DNA of 64,000 nucleotides from Stutzerimonas stutzeri (lineage in GTDB: Bacteria > Pseudomonadota > Gammaproteobacteria > Pseudomonadales > Pseudomonadaceae), in NCBI GenBank assembly GCA_002387205.1, contig DGLA01000001.1:62001-126000 (forward strand). Direction: 5' to 3'. Numbering within the stretch: position 1 is the first letter of the stretch; each line of letters begins with the position of its first letter. The translations under genes and the position numbers were made by a program. The notes below the pieces were generated by a model. The model saw nothing but the letters and a program-made list of their open reading frames with translations. It ran no database searches and was not told the DNA's origin. Positions 1-7,743 of the stretch are shown piece by piece.

Positions 1-1260
1 GTACGCGGACTGCGCGCGCAGAATCGCGAAGCCCAGCAGGCCCGGGCCGGCCAGCGCATTGCCCTGAACATTGCCGGCGATCGGCTCTCGGTCGAGGACA
101 TCAGCCGCGGCGACTGGCTGCTGCACCCGGCGCTTCAGGCAGAGACCCGGCGCATCGACATCGAATTCGTCCTGCTGCCAAGCGAAGCCCGTGCGCTCAA
201 GCACTGGACGCCGGTGCACGTACACCTCGGCGCCCAGGACGTCACCGGGCGCATCGCCTTGCTCGAAGGAGAATGTCTGGCGCCCGGCGGCCATGTGCAT
301 GCACAGCTGCTGCTCAATGCGCCAGTGCATGCCGTGCATGGCGACCGGGTGGTGCTGCGCGACCAGTCCGCCCAGCGCACCCTGGGCGGCGGGCGCGTGC
401 TCGACCCCTTCGCCCCACCGCGCAACCGCCACCGCCAGGCGCGCCTGGCGCAGCTGCGTGCGCTGTCCGGCGAGACCCTCGAAGACATTCTGCCGGCCCT
501 GCTCTCCAGCGCTCTGAACGGCATCGAGCCGGCCGTGCTGGAACGCCAGTTCAATCGCCCGCGGCACACCTGGCAGCTCGGCGACGACGCCCTCGACATC
601 ACCACCCGCCTCGGCCCGCGCCTGTTCGACCGCGGCACCTGGGATTATCTGCAACAAAGCCTGGTCGCCGCACTGGGGCGCTTTCATGAACAGCAACCCG
701 ACGAACTCGGCCCGGACCGCGACCGCCTGCGTCGCTTCGCCCTGCCCTTGCTCGAGCGGCCGGTCTTCATCGCCCTGCTCGATCAGGTACTGGCCAGCGG
801 GGCGGTGGAAGCCAGTGGCCCCTGGCTGCACCTGCCGGGCCATCGACTGCGTCTCACCGAGGAAGAGGAGTCGCTCAAGGACCGCCTCTGGCCGCTGATC
901 GACTCGGCCCGCTTCGACCCGCCCTGGGTGCGCGACCTGGCGCGCGAACTGGATGTGGAGGAAGAACGCATCCGCCTGCTGCTGCGCAAACTGGCCCGCA
1001 TCGGCGCCCTGCAGCAGGTCGTCAAGGACCTGTTCTACCCCGAGGCGACCATCCGTCAACTGGCCAGCCAGATTCTGGAGATGGAAAGCCAGACCGGCGT
1101 CATTCGCGCTGCCGCCTTCCGCGACCAGATCCAGCTCGGCCGCAAACGCAGCATCCAGCTGCTCGAACACTTCGACCGCATCGGCTTTACCCGCCGCTTC
1201 GGCAATGAACGCAAGGTCCGCCGCGACAGCGCCTTGGCTTCGGAGACCGAGCTCAGGTAG
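1..1260 (+). CDS. selB: Selenocysteine-specific elongation factor SelB, 3' part
   Basis: The frame is open from base 1, so the 5' end lies outside the window; about 419 C-terminal residues are visible. SelB is the specialised EF-Tu homologue that brings Sec-tRNA to UGA codons by binding the SECIS element of the mRNA. The visible part begins in the beta-barrel region (VRGLRAQNR, then a run containing KHWTPVHVHLGAQDVTGR) and ends in the winged-helix repeats that bind SECIS RNA (region around LDVEEERIRLLLRKLARIG and the final RRFGNERKVRRDSALASE). The GTPase domain is not in the window. selC stood immediately downstream before the insertion described below, which gives the expected selB-selC order. 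Identity is secure from the family pattern and from the neighbouring tRNA-Sec. Confidence 0.95.
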   Translation, partial: VRGLRAQNREAQQARAGQRIALNIAGDRLSVEDISRGDWLLHPALQAETRRIDIEFVLLPSEARALKHWTPVHVHLGAQDVTGRIALLEGECLAPGGHVHAQLLLNAPVHAVHGDRVVLRDQSAQRTLGGGRVLDPFAPPRNRHRQARLAQLRALSGETLEDILPALLSSALNGIEPAVLERQFNRPRHTWQLGDDALDITTRLGPRLFDRGTWDYLQQSLVAALGRFHEQQPDELGPDRDRLRRFALPLLERPVFIALLDQVLASGAVEASGPWLHLPGHRLRLTEEEESLKDRLWPLIDSARFDPPWVRDLARELDVEEERIRLLLRKLARIGALQQVVKDLFYPEATIRQLASQILEMESQTGVIRAAAFRDQIQLGRKRSIQLLEHFDRIGFTRRFGNERKVRRDSALASETELR

Positions 1261-1297
1261 CCTGAACCTCCTTTCCAGCTACACCCTTCCAGATAAA

Positions 1298-1336
1298 GGA
1301 AGGCAATCGCACCCGGTGGTGCGGCCGGGCTTCAAA
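1298..1336 (+). repeat. Partial selC copy: left attachment-site half (attL-like)
   Basis: These 39 bases are identical to the first 39 bases of selC at 4180-4218. They run from the first base of the acceptor stem through the anticodon TCA (1332-1334) to the end of the anticodon loop; the match breaks immediately after. The sequence begins 37 bases after the selB stop codon, where selC itself would be expected. It is best read as the original 5' half of selC, left behind when a DNA segment of about 2.9 kb inserted at the anticodon loop. It cannot fold into a tRNA. Confidence 0.85.
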
Positions 1337-1366
1337 TCCTGTTTTTTCTTTAGGGATTAGTGGGCT

Positions 1367-1404
1367 ACGTTGGCGAACGTTGGCGAACGTTGGCGAACGT
1401 TGGC
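1367..1404. repeat. Tandem 10-bp iteron-like repeat
   Basis: The unit ACGTTGGCGA occurs three times head to tail and is followed by a partial fourth copy (ACGTTGGC). The array lies 31 bases inside the left junction of the selC element. Each unit carries AACGTT when read across the joint. A 10-bp period places every copy on the same face of the helix, which suits cooperative protein binding, for example by a recombination-directionality factor or an initiator. The function is inferred only. It could also be a simple slippage product. Confidence 0.6.
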
Positions 1405-1578
1405 CAGAGCGCGGCTGTTTTTACGTCGTTCAAGCCTTTGTTGGGCTTTTCTGGAGTTCGATTTCGACACTTTTTCCAAAACCTACTAGGCTGTGGATAA
1501 CTTGCTTTTTAGGGGCCATTCCTGTAGGTTGCGCTCGCCCACGTTTCACGTCGCCGGTCTCGATCCAAGGAGGAAAAT

Positions 1579-2565
1579 ATGACTGATATTCAGAACATTT
1601 ATTCCGCCTTGGGCCGCCAAGGGCTTTCGAAAAATAAACTTTCCCACATTTTTCCCGAATGGTGGTCGCCTGAAATTGAGGCCACGCCGTCTGGGGCACA
1701 GCAAGCCAAGCTTTATCTGGCAAGGGCATTGAGCCTTCGTATTCGTCCAATCAGCGAGAATCCACCACGTATCGAATTTGATCTGCCTGAAGCACGGCGT
1801 TTCAAGCGCTCAGCTAAAACGACAGATGCCGAAATCGAAGTCGCGGTGGCGATTGCAAAAAGCGCTTCTCGCATAGCCATTTCTTCCTTAGAGCACGAGT
1901 TTTGCCCGCCTCCGCCTTCCGCGGCTGAAATTCGAAGCTTAATCTTGGGCAAAGGCAATCACTGGGTAGGTCTACAGCAGTTAATTGATTACTGCTGGGA
2001 CTGCGGGATTCCGGTTCTTCATTTAGCCACTCCGCTCTTAGGCAAGAAAAAAATGGATGGTATCGCCATGTCTTTAAACGGGCGGCCTTCTATTGTTTTG
2101 TCTAACAAGCGTGCTAGCGGTTTTCTCCTGTTTCACCTTGCTCACGAACTTGGTCATATAGCTTTAGGCCACGTATCGCAAAATGGCGCCATTGTGGATG
2201 ACGAGATTAACGAGTCGGACTCAGACATTGGCCGAGACCCTCAGGAGATTGAGGCTGACCGATTTGCAATAGAGCTGCTTACCGGGAATGCAAATGAGCG
2301 AATCACTCTTAGCCAGATGATTAAAGCGCCAGCCCTGGCTAAGCTTGCAGTTCAATATGGTTATAAAAAGAATATTGACCCGACCCACGTAGTCCTTAAC
2401 TGCGCGCATAACAATCCGCGCATTTATGCACTGTGCGTGAGCGCTGCAAATCTGCTATCTGGCGGAAGAAGAGATCAGGAATTGATCTCGGAAGCTGTTG
2501 TCAATCGCCTCTGCGATAATCTCAGTCCTGATAACGAAAATCTGCTGCGGAATCTTATCGCGTAA
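1579..2565 (+). CDS. ImmA/IrrE-family metallo-endopeptidase
   Basis: This 328-residue protein has a gluzincin-type motif HELGH at 189-193 inside FHLAHELGHIALGH, followed by EIEADRFAIELL at 223-235, which is the usual ImmA/IrrE arrangement with a Glu ligand. ImmA-type proteases usually cleave repressors or antitoxins. The N-terminal 180 residues contain no helix-turn-helix that I can recognise with confidence, although the segment around residues 85-100 is helical. The start is well supported by a strong ribosome site, AAGGAGG at 1567-1573, six bases before ATG. The stop codon TAA abuts the ATG of the next gene, so the two are almost certainly co-translated. Base composition differs clearly from neighbouring core genes, consistent with horizontal transfer. 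The substrate is unknown. Confidence 0.8.
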   Translation: MTDIQNIYSALGRQGLSKNKLSHIFPEWWSPEIEATPSGAQQAKLYLARALSLRIRPISENPPRIEFDLPEARRFKRSAKTTDAEIEVAVAIAKSASRIAISSLEHEFCPPPPSAAEIRSLILGKGNHWVGLQQLIDYCWDCGIPVLHLATPLLGKKKMDGIAMSLNGRPSIVLSNKRASGFLLFHLAHELGHIALGHVSQNGAIVDDEINESDSDIGRDPQEIEADRFAIELLTGNANERITLSQMIKAPALAKLAVQYGYKKNIDPTHVVLNCAHNNPRIYALCVSAANLLSGGRRDQELISEAVVNRLCDNLSPDNENLLRNLIA

Positions 2566-3207
2566 ATGATTCTGCTTTCAGATAACGACATTCTGATCAA
2601 GCTCTCCCAATGCGATCTAGTCGATGAATTCTTAACCATTTATGGTTGTACCATCAACGAATGCCGCGTGCTTAACGAAGCTCGATTTTCGTTATTCTTG
2701 AACAATCCTGATAAATGCATTGCTAAGAGGGTTGGAAGCTCTGCTGCCTATGATCGCCTTTATCAGCTTGTTATGAGTTGCGCCACGTTAGGCGCTGCTG
2801 ATGAGGATCTAGACTTCCTTGAAGAACTTTCACAAATTGACCATATTGATCCAGGCGAACAAGCACTGCTATTGCATGCCAACAATATGCATAAAACTGG
2901 CGATATTTATTACCTCGCCACTGGCGATAGAAAAGCCTTGCTAGGGATTCATAATTCCGCTTCGGATCGAACGAAAAATATTCTTATTGGCCGCGTCGAC
3001 TGCACGGAATCGTTGATTCTAAAGTTTATTGGCGTTTATGGGTTTGACATAATAAACGGCAAGATTTCTTCTGCTGCTCAAACGACATCCGCCGAACGTT
3101 TTGATGACGTGCTGCGTATGGCATTCGGCAGCCATAGAGATCAGACACACGCCACTGAATGTTTAAAGAGCTATCTCGCCCCAGTTTCGCATTTTATTTG
3201 CCCATAA
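2566..3207 (+). CDS. PIN-like domain protein, putative nuclease partner of the ImmA/IrrE protein
   Basis: This 213-residue protein starts at the base after the preceding TAA. It shows a spaced acidic pattern typical of PIN-fold nucleases: D6 in LLSDNDILIKL after the first strand, E98 in DPGEQALLLHA, and D121 in YYLATGDRKAL. Together these resemble the metal-binding set of VapC-like enzymes. After residue 125 the protein continues for about 90 residues without a recognised domain. Pairing of a COG2856 (ImmA/IrrE) protease gene with a PIN-type gene is known from toxin-antitoxin and defence-like contexts, so a toxin or RNase role under control of the protease is plausible. I do not recognise a characterised orthologue; the fold assignment is by eye and needs a profile search. 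Confidence 0.6.
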   Translation: MILLSDNDILIKLSQCDLVDEFLTIYGCTINECRVLNEARFSLFLNNPDKCIAKRVGSSAAYDRLYQLVMSCATLGAADEDLDFLEELSQIDHIDPGEQALLLHANNMHKTGDIYYLATGDRKALLGIHNSASDRTKNILIGRVDCTESLILKFIGVYGFDIINGKISSAAQTTSAERFDDVLRMAFGSHRDQTHATECLKSYLAPVSHFICP

Positions 3208-3259
3208 GTGCTTGCTACATTGCTTGCGCCGAAGTTCGCTTACCCAGCCGATCTTTTTG

Positions 3260-3810
3260 TTAATTTCTCAGATTCAAATTAACGCTTGCCTTACAGTTCC
3301 TGCGCTGAATGCTTCCTTCCCCGCCTGGACAAAAGTCGCTAATCCGCGACTCTTTGCCTACAACCACAATTTCTTTTTGGCGTGAAGGCGTCGTGATGGT
3401 CGGCTCGGGGATAACCCGAGTAGCCGGAACGATATTGGTTGCACCTTGGGGAACGTAGTTTTTGTCGTTGAATACGGTTTGCTTGGGCGGGGGTTCAGCC
3501 GAAGCGGCTGTTGGCTGGACTGATTGCGTCGGAGGCGTTGCACCTCTCGCGGCCACTTCCTCTATTACCCTGTCCCAATCCTTGGTGGCTGTCGGCTCTG
3601 CGCGCGTTATCTCGGCAATCGGCGCCGGCTTCGGTGGGTGCGCTTATCGGCGATGCCTTGGACAGTGCCTTTGAGGAATGCCGAACTGACCATCTGTAGT
3701 GCGGCCAGCATGATCACGGTGCCGATCAGCCCTGGTATCAGCCATGCTACGGCTCCCTTGCGCCGGCGCCTTCTGATGTATTCCGGGGCGTCGTTCCAAT
3801 CAGCCTTCAT
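3260..3810 (-). pseudogene. Frameshifted single-pass membrane protein gene
   Basis: Reading leftward from ATG at 3810, the protein starts MKADWNDAPEYI, then a basic stretch and one hydrophobic segment (AVAWLIPGLIGTVIMLAALQM, broken here only by description, residues about 21-40), and continues to GTVQGIADK. There the frame runs into a stop at about 3607. In the -1 frame the sequence resumes at once as AHPPKPAPIAEITRAE and continues through a proline-rich, probably extracytoplasmic region to a stop at 3260, with no other interruption. A one-base deletion near 3650 explains both pieces; no slippery heptamer is present, so programmed frameshifting is unlikely. The intact product would have about 180 residues. 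Its function is unknown. A sequencing error remains possible. Confidence 0.55.
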
Positions 3811-4179
3811 ACCTAACCTCTCCCTGTCGTTCGGGCGTACCAGCGCCTAGTCACTTCTGTTGTGATCCCGCGTCCTGACTGGGCACGTTTTGATTAGCGA
3901 TAGCGTAGCTACGCCCGTGTGCGGCCACGAAGCATGCACGTGATTGATGGCGGCGACATCCTACCTGAGCCAAGCAACAGCGAACATGAGCGCGCCATCT
4001 AAGCACCGTCATAAGACGCTGCGCGACAGGACCATGGGTTACCGCGAAGAGTTTTCAGCGGTCGTCACGGCTATTTCTATTTGTTACGCTCCCTTTCGCT
4101 TTCAGAGCAGTCATACGTCCTAAGAGTGCTTGGCGAGGATGCCAAACAGCCGTCAGAAGAAGTGACTTTCATCTTTTAT
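3811..4179. other. Non-coding right part of the selC element
   Basis: I see no convincing gene in these 369 bases. The left edge must hold the promoter and ribosome site (GGAGAGG on the minus strand) of the broken membrane-protein gene. The right edge lies directly upstream of the restored selC and must now provide its promoter, because the original upstream DNA stayed with the left half-copy. No copies of the 10-bp repeat seen at 1367-1404 are present here. Confidence 0.5.
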
Positions 4180-4275
4180 GGAAGGCAATCGCACCCGGTG
4201 GTGCGGCCGGGCTTCAAACCCGGTTGGGGGCGGCAGCCGTTCCCGGGTGGGTTCGACTCCCACTGCCTTCCGCCA
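4180..4275 (+). tRNA. selC: tRNA-Sec (anticodon TCA), complete
   Basis: The gene has the long bacterial tRNA-Sec form: acceptor stem GGAAGGCA (4180-4187) paired with TGCCTTCC (4264-4271), G discriminator, and an encoded CCA at 4273-4275. The anticodon loop CTTCAAA has TCA at 4214-4216. An extended variable arm precedes the T-loop GGTTCGACTCC. The 96-base length fits the family. The 5' 39 bases are duplicated at 1298-1336, so this copy is a junction product: its 5' half comes from the inserted element and its 3' half from the original chromosomal gene. SelB, encoded upstream, delivers the charged product. Confidence 0.95.
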
Positions 4276-4432
4276 TTCCCTACCCTTCCGTCTTGCATCG
4301 CTGGCGCATTGGCTCGGCAAAGCTGCCGAGACCGGGGTGAAAAACAGCGCTGGATGGTTGCCTAAACTCCTAAGACAGACGTGCGGTTACCAGAGATGAG
4401 AAGCGCTGGACGGTGCGCGGCTGCCTCTCTCG

Positions 4433-5506
4433 CTAATCGCCGCTGTCTTTCAACAGCTCGTCGAATGTGCAGATTTCACCGCACTTATCCGGCGCATAGC
4501 CGGCCAGCTTGTCGATGTCCGCCAGAAAGGCGTCCGAGGTCATGGCCTGCAGCAATTGACGCACGTTGGGCTGGCGCAGCTGGGCTTCATGGCAGATCAG
4601 CAGATAGTGCTCCGTGGCCAGGCTGATGAACTCCAGCCCGAACTGCGCGGCGGCCGCCTCGACGCCGAAGCCGACGTCGGCCATACCGGCCGCCACGTAA
4701 GCGGCTACTGCCGTATGCGTAAATTCTTCCTGAGCCGCATTGACGATGTGTGTGCCATCGATGTGTTGCTCTTCGAGCAGCAGATTGAACAGGACACGGG
4801 TGCCGGAATGCTCATCACGATTGATGAAGCGAATCCCGGGGCGGGTCAGATCTGCCAACCCTTGGACCCGCTCACGCGTATCGGCTCGCAAGATCAGCCC
4901 CTGCCGTCGCGTCACGAAACGAATGACACGAAGGTCCCGTTCCGCAAGCTGGGCCTGGTAAACGGCCATGACGCGCTCAGCAAGTGGCGGGAAAGTGGGA
5001 ACGTGGAAACTGGCAAGGTCGCAGTCGCCCCGGTTGAGCGCGCTGAGCGCTTCAAGCGGGTTGCAATAACGCAGGTTCAGCTCGCCCGGCAGCTCCGCCA
5101 GCAGGGCGACGGCGTAACCATGGCTGGCGTGCAGCCGCAGCACTGGGTGCGCGCCTTCCAACAGCTGCTGAAGTTGATGGTTGAGTTCGGAGGCCATGCT
5201 GTCGAGCTGAGGCTCCAGTCGCGCACGCAAGCGTTGCTCCGACCAGAGTAGCTGCTCACCCAGTGGCGACAATCGCGTGCCGTGGCCCTTGCGCATCTGC
5301 ACCATCGGCATGCCGAAGAACTGCTCACCTCGGGTAAGCAGATTCCACGCATGTCGATACGAGATGTCCGCTTTTTTAGCCGCCTGCGTCAGCTTGCCGG
5401 AGTCATGAATACTCTCCAGCAAAGCGAAAACGATCGGATCAAGCAGCTCATCGTTTTCGTTCCTGAACAGCCAGGTCGGGGTAATGCGCAACCGTGACTT
5501 AAGCAT
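4433..5506 (-). CDS. ModE-like HTH regulator with periplasmic-binding-protein-like domain; probable fds regulator
   Basis: This 357-residue protein has an N-terminal winged helix of the ModE/LysR type (VFALLESIHDSGKLTQAAKKA, then SYRHAWNLL, with LSPLGEQLL closing the wing). From about residue 120 to the end it carries a substrate-binding-like domain (RLHASHGYAVALL, FINRDEHSGTRVLFNLLL, AAGMADVGFGVEAAA) of the PBP_like family found in molybdate-dependent regulators. It is transcribed divergently from fdsGBAD with 162 bases between, so control of the formate dehydrogenase operon in response to molybdate, tungstate or formate is the natural inference. FdsR is the name used for LysR-type fds regulators elsewhere; this protein differs by its ModE-like N-terminus, so I leave the symbol empty. 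Confidence 0.75.
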   Translation of the reverse strand: MLKSRLRITPTWLFRNENDELLDPIVFALLESIHDSGKLTQAAKKADISYRHAWNLLTRGEQFFGMPMVQMRKGHGTRLSPLGEQLLWSEQRLRARLEPQLDSMASELNHQLQQLLEGAHPVLRLHASHGYAVALLAELPGELNLRYCNPLEALSALNRGDCDLASFHVPTFPPLAERVMAVYQAQLAERDLRVIRFVTRRQGLILRADTRERVQGLADLTRPGIRFINRDEHSGTRVLFNLLLEEQHIDGTHIVNAAQEEFTHTAVAAYVAAGMADVGFGVEAAAAQFGLEFISLATEHYLLICHEAQLRQPNVRQLLQAMTSDAFLADIDKLAGYAPDKCGEICTFDELLKDSGD

Positions 5507-5668
5507 TTTCGTTCATATTTTTTTGCGTTACCTGGGTATGTTAGGTTGCGTTTCACTGGCTGCAAGCTTAGCGCACCTAAGAACAATTATTCCTATATGC
5601 TCGAACTCGTGCTGGCGGTTGCCTGACCCCTACCGGCACGGTCGACCTCCTGATGAGGCAACCAGGTC

Positions 5669-6178
5669 ATGTCTACTCCCCTCTCGTCAGCTACCAGTGC
5701 CTGGACGCCGGCCCTGATTCAGCAAGTGATCGACGACCACAAGTCGATGCCCGGCGCCATGCTCCCTACCCTTCACGCCCTTCAGGACCGCTTCGGTCAT
5801 ATCCCGGACGGCGCAGTTCCGCTCATTGCCGAGACCCTGAACTGCACACGTGCCGACGTGCACGGCATCATCAGCTTCTACCATCACTTCCGCACCCAGC
5901 CTGCGGGGCGCAACGTGATCCAGATCTGCCGCGCCGAGGCCTGTCAGGCCGTGGGCAGCCGCCAGCTGGAAGCGCATGTCAAAGCCTCGCTGAAGGTGGA
6001 CTATCACCAGACCACCCAGGATCGCGAGATCACGCTGGAGCCCGTGTACTGCCTGGGCAACTGCGCCTGCGGTCCCGCCGTACAGATCAACAACGATGTT
6101 CATGGCCGCGTAACGCCAGAGCGGTTCGATGAACTGGCCGAAGAGCTGAAGACCGTTGCGGTGGAGGTGAAGTGGTGA
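5669..6178 (+). CDS. fdsG: NAD-dependent formate dehydrogenase, gamma subunit
   Basis: This 169-residue NuoE-like subunit binds one [2Fe-2S] cluster through the pattern CRAEACQ (around residue 92) and CLGNCACGP (around residue 129). FdsG passes electrons inside the soluble FdsGBA complex, which oxidises formate to CO2 with reduction of NAD in the cytoplasm. The gene is the first of the operon and overlaps fdsB by a few bases, as is usual for translationally coupled fds genes. The length is normal for the family. Confidence 0.92.
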   Translation: MSTPLSSATSAWTPALIQQVIDDHKSMPGAMLPTLHALQDRFGHIPDGAVPLIAETLNCTRADVHGIISFYHHFRTQPAGRNVIQICRAEACQAVGSRQLEAHVKASLKVDYHQTTQDREITLEPVYCLGNCACGPAVQINNDVHGRVTPERFDELAEELKTVAVEVKW

Positions 6179-7743
6179 CTATTACCCTTTATGTTCCCTG
6201 TGATACCACCGCCCGTTCGCTGGGTGCCGACAAGGTCGCGCTGCGAATCGAACGTGCTGCAGCCGCCCGCTCGCAGGACGTGCGCGTCGTACGCAACGGC
6301 TCGCGCGGCCTGTTCTGGCTGGAACCGCTGGTCGAGGTCGATACGCCCGATGGTCGAGTGGCTTTTGGTCCGGTGACACCCGAGGCCGTCGATGGCCTGG
6401 TCGAGGCCGGCTTGTTCGAAGGCCGCCAGGAGCACGCCTTGGCGCTCGGACTCACCGAAGAGATCGACTACCTCAAACGTCAGCAGCGGCTGACCTTTTC
6501 ACGTATCGGCATCACCGACCCGCTGTCGATCGACGACTACAGGGCGCTACGGGGATTCAATGGCCTGAAGGCGGCCCTTGGTCGTGACGGCCAGTCCATC
6601 GTCGATGAAGTGAAGACGTCCGGCCTGCGCGGCCGTGGCGGTGCAGCCTTCCCGACCGGCATCAAGTGGCAGACCGTGCTCAATGAGCCCGAGGGTCAGA
6701 AGTACATCGTCTGCAACGCCGACGAAGGAGACTCGGGGACCTTCGCCGACCGCCTGGTGATGGAATGCGACCCGTATATGCTGATCGAGGGCATGACCAT
6801 CGCCGGCCTCGCCGTTGGCGCCGATCGCGGCTACATCTACCTGCGGTCCGAGTATCCGCTGGCCAAGGCCATTCTTGACGAGGCGATCGCCCGTGCAGTC
6901 AAAGCCGGGTATCTCGGCGATAACCTGCTGGGCTCCGGCAAGGCGTTCAACCTGGAAGTTCGACTCGGTGCCGGCGCCTATATCTGTGGTGAAGAGACTT
7001 CGCTGCTCGAAAGCCTCGAAGGTCGCCGGGGGCTGGTTCGCGCCAAGCCACCGCTGCCGGCCATCGTCGGCCTGTTCGGTCGCCCGACCGTCGTCAACAA
7101 CGTGCTGTCCTTCGCTGCCGTGCCCTTCATCATGGACCAGGGCGGCCAGGCCTACGCCGACTACGGCATGGGCCGTTCACGCGGCACGCTGGCCGTGCAG
7201 CTGGCCGGTAACGTGAAGCGTGGCGGTCTGATCGAGCTGGCGTTCGGTATCAGCCTGAAAACACTTATGGAAGACTTCGGTGGCGGTACGCGCAGCGGCC
7301 GCCCGCTCAAGGCCGTACAGGTGGGTGGCCCACTCGGCGCCTATCTGCCGGAAAGCCAGTGGGACAACCCCCTCGACTACGAAGCCTTCGCTGCATTCGG
7401 CGGAGTGGTCGGGCATGGCGGCGTGGTGATGTTCGATGACACCGTCGACATGGGCGAGCAGGCCCGCTTCGCCATGGAATTCTGCACGGTTGAATCCTGC
7501 GGCAAGTGCACCCCGTGCCGGATCGGCGCCGTTCGCGGGGTTGAAGTCATCGACCGTATCCGTGCCGGTGAAAATGCCGAGAAGAACCTCGAACTGCTGT
7601 CGGATCTGTGCGAGACCATGGTCGATGGTTCCCTCTGTGCCATGGGCGGCATGACGCCGTTCCCGGTGCAGAGCGTGATGAAGCATTTCCCTGAAGATCT
7701 GACACCTCGACACGTCCCAGTGGCGGAGGGCATAGCATGCTGA
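6172..7743 (+). CDS. fdsB: NAD-dependent formate dehydrogenase, beta subunit
   Basis: This protein of about 523 residues is NuoF-like with an N-terminal thioredoxin-fold extension, and is the NAD-reducing diaphorase of the Fds complex. Visible motifs are the FMN/NADH-binding stretches CNADEGDSGTFADR and GAGAYICGEETSLLE, and the 4Fe-4S ligands in ESCGKCTPCRIGA near the C-terminus. The start is one of two adjacent GTG codons (6172 or 6175); both lie inside the end of fdsG. The 3' end overlaps fdsA by seven bases. Confidence 0.93.
   Translation: MVTITLYVPCDTTARSLGADKVALRIERAAAARSQDVRVVRNGSRGLFWLEPLVEVDTPDGRVAFGPVTPEAVDGLVEAGLFEGRQEHALALGLTEEIDYLKRQQRLTFSRIGITDPLSIDDYRALRGFNGLKAALGRDGQSIVDEVKTSGLRGRGGAAFPTGIKWQTVLNEPEGQKYIVCNADEGDSGTFADRLVMECDPYMLIEGMTIAGLAVGADRGYIYLRSEYPLAKAILDEAIARAVKAGYLGDNLLGSGKAFNLEVRLGAGAYICGEETSLLESLEGRRGLVRAKPPLPAIVGLFGRPTVVNNVLSFAAVPFIMDQGGQAYADYGMGRSRGTLAVQLAGNVKRGGLIELAFGISLKTLMEDFGGGTRSGRPLKAVQVGGPLGAYLPESQWDNPLDYEAFAAFGGVVGHGGVVMFDDTVDMGEQARFAMEFCTVESCGKCTPCRIGAVRGVEVIDRIRAGENAEKNLELLSDLCETMVDGSLCAMGGMTPFPVQSVMKHFPEDLTPRHVPVAEGIAC

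Larger units (their letters stand above)
1298..4218. mobile_element. Small integrated element at selC, no integrase visible
   Basis: The segment is bounded by a perfect 39-bp direct repeat of the 5' half of selC (1298-1336 and 4180-4218), offset by 2882 bases. The interior is visibly AT-richer than the flanking DNA, especially 1579-3207. It holds a tandem 10-bp repeat, a metallopeptidase/PIN-like gene pair and a frameshifted membrane-protein gene. No tyrosine or serine recombinase, relaxase or replication gene is present, so the element is either non-autonomous or the remnant of a larger island. An unusual point is that the element supplied the 5' half of the intact tRNA gene, whereas most tRNA-targeting elements restore the 3' end. 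Confidence 0.75.

Noticed and set aside
1252..1360. Possible second functional selC at the left junction
   Set aside because: The copy stops after the anticodon loop; the variable arm, T arm and 3' acceptor strand are missing, so it cannot be a tRNA.
4556..5251. Plus-strand open frame opposite the ModE-like regulator
   Set aside because: It lies wholly within a gene with clear family motifs on the other strand, and its product matches no family that I recognise.
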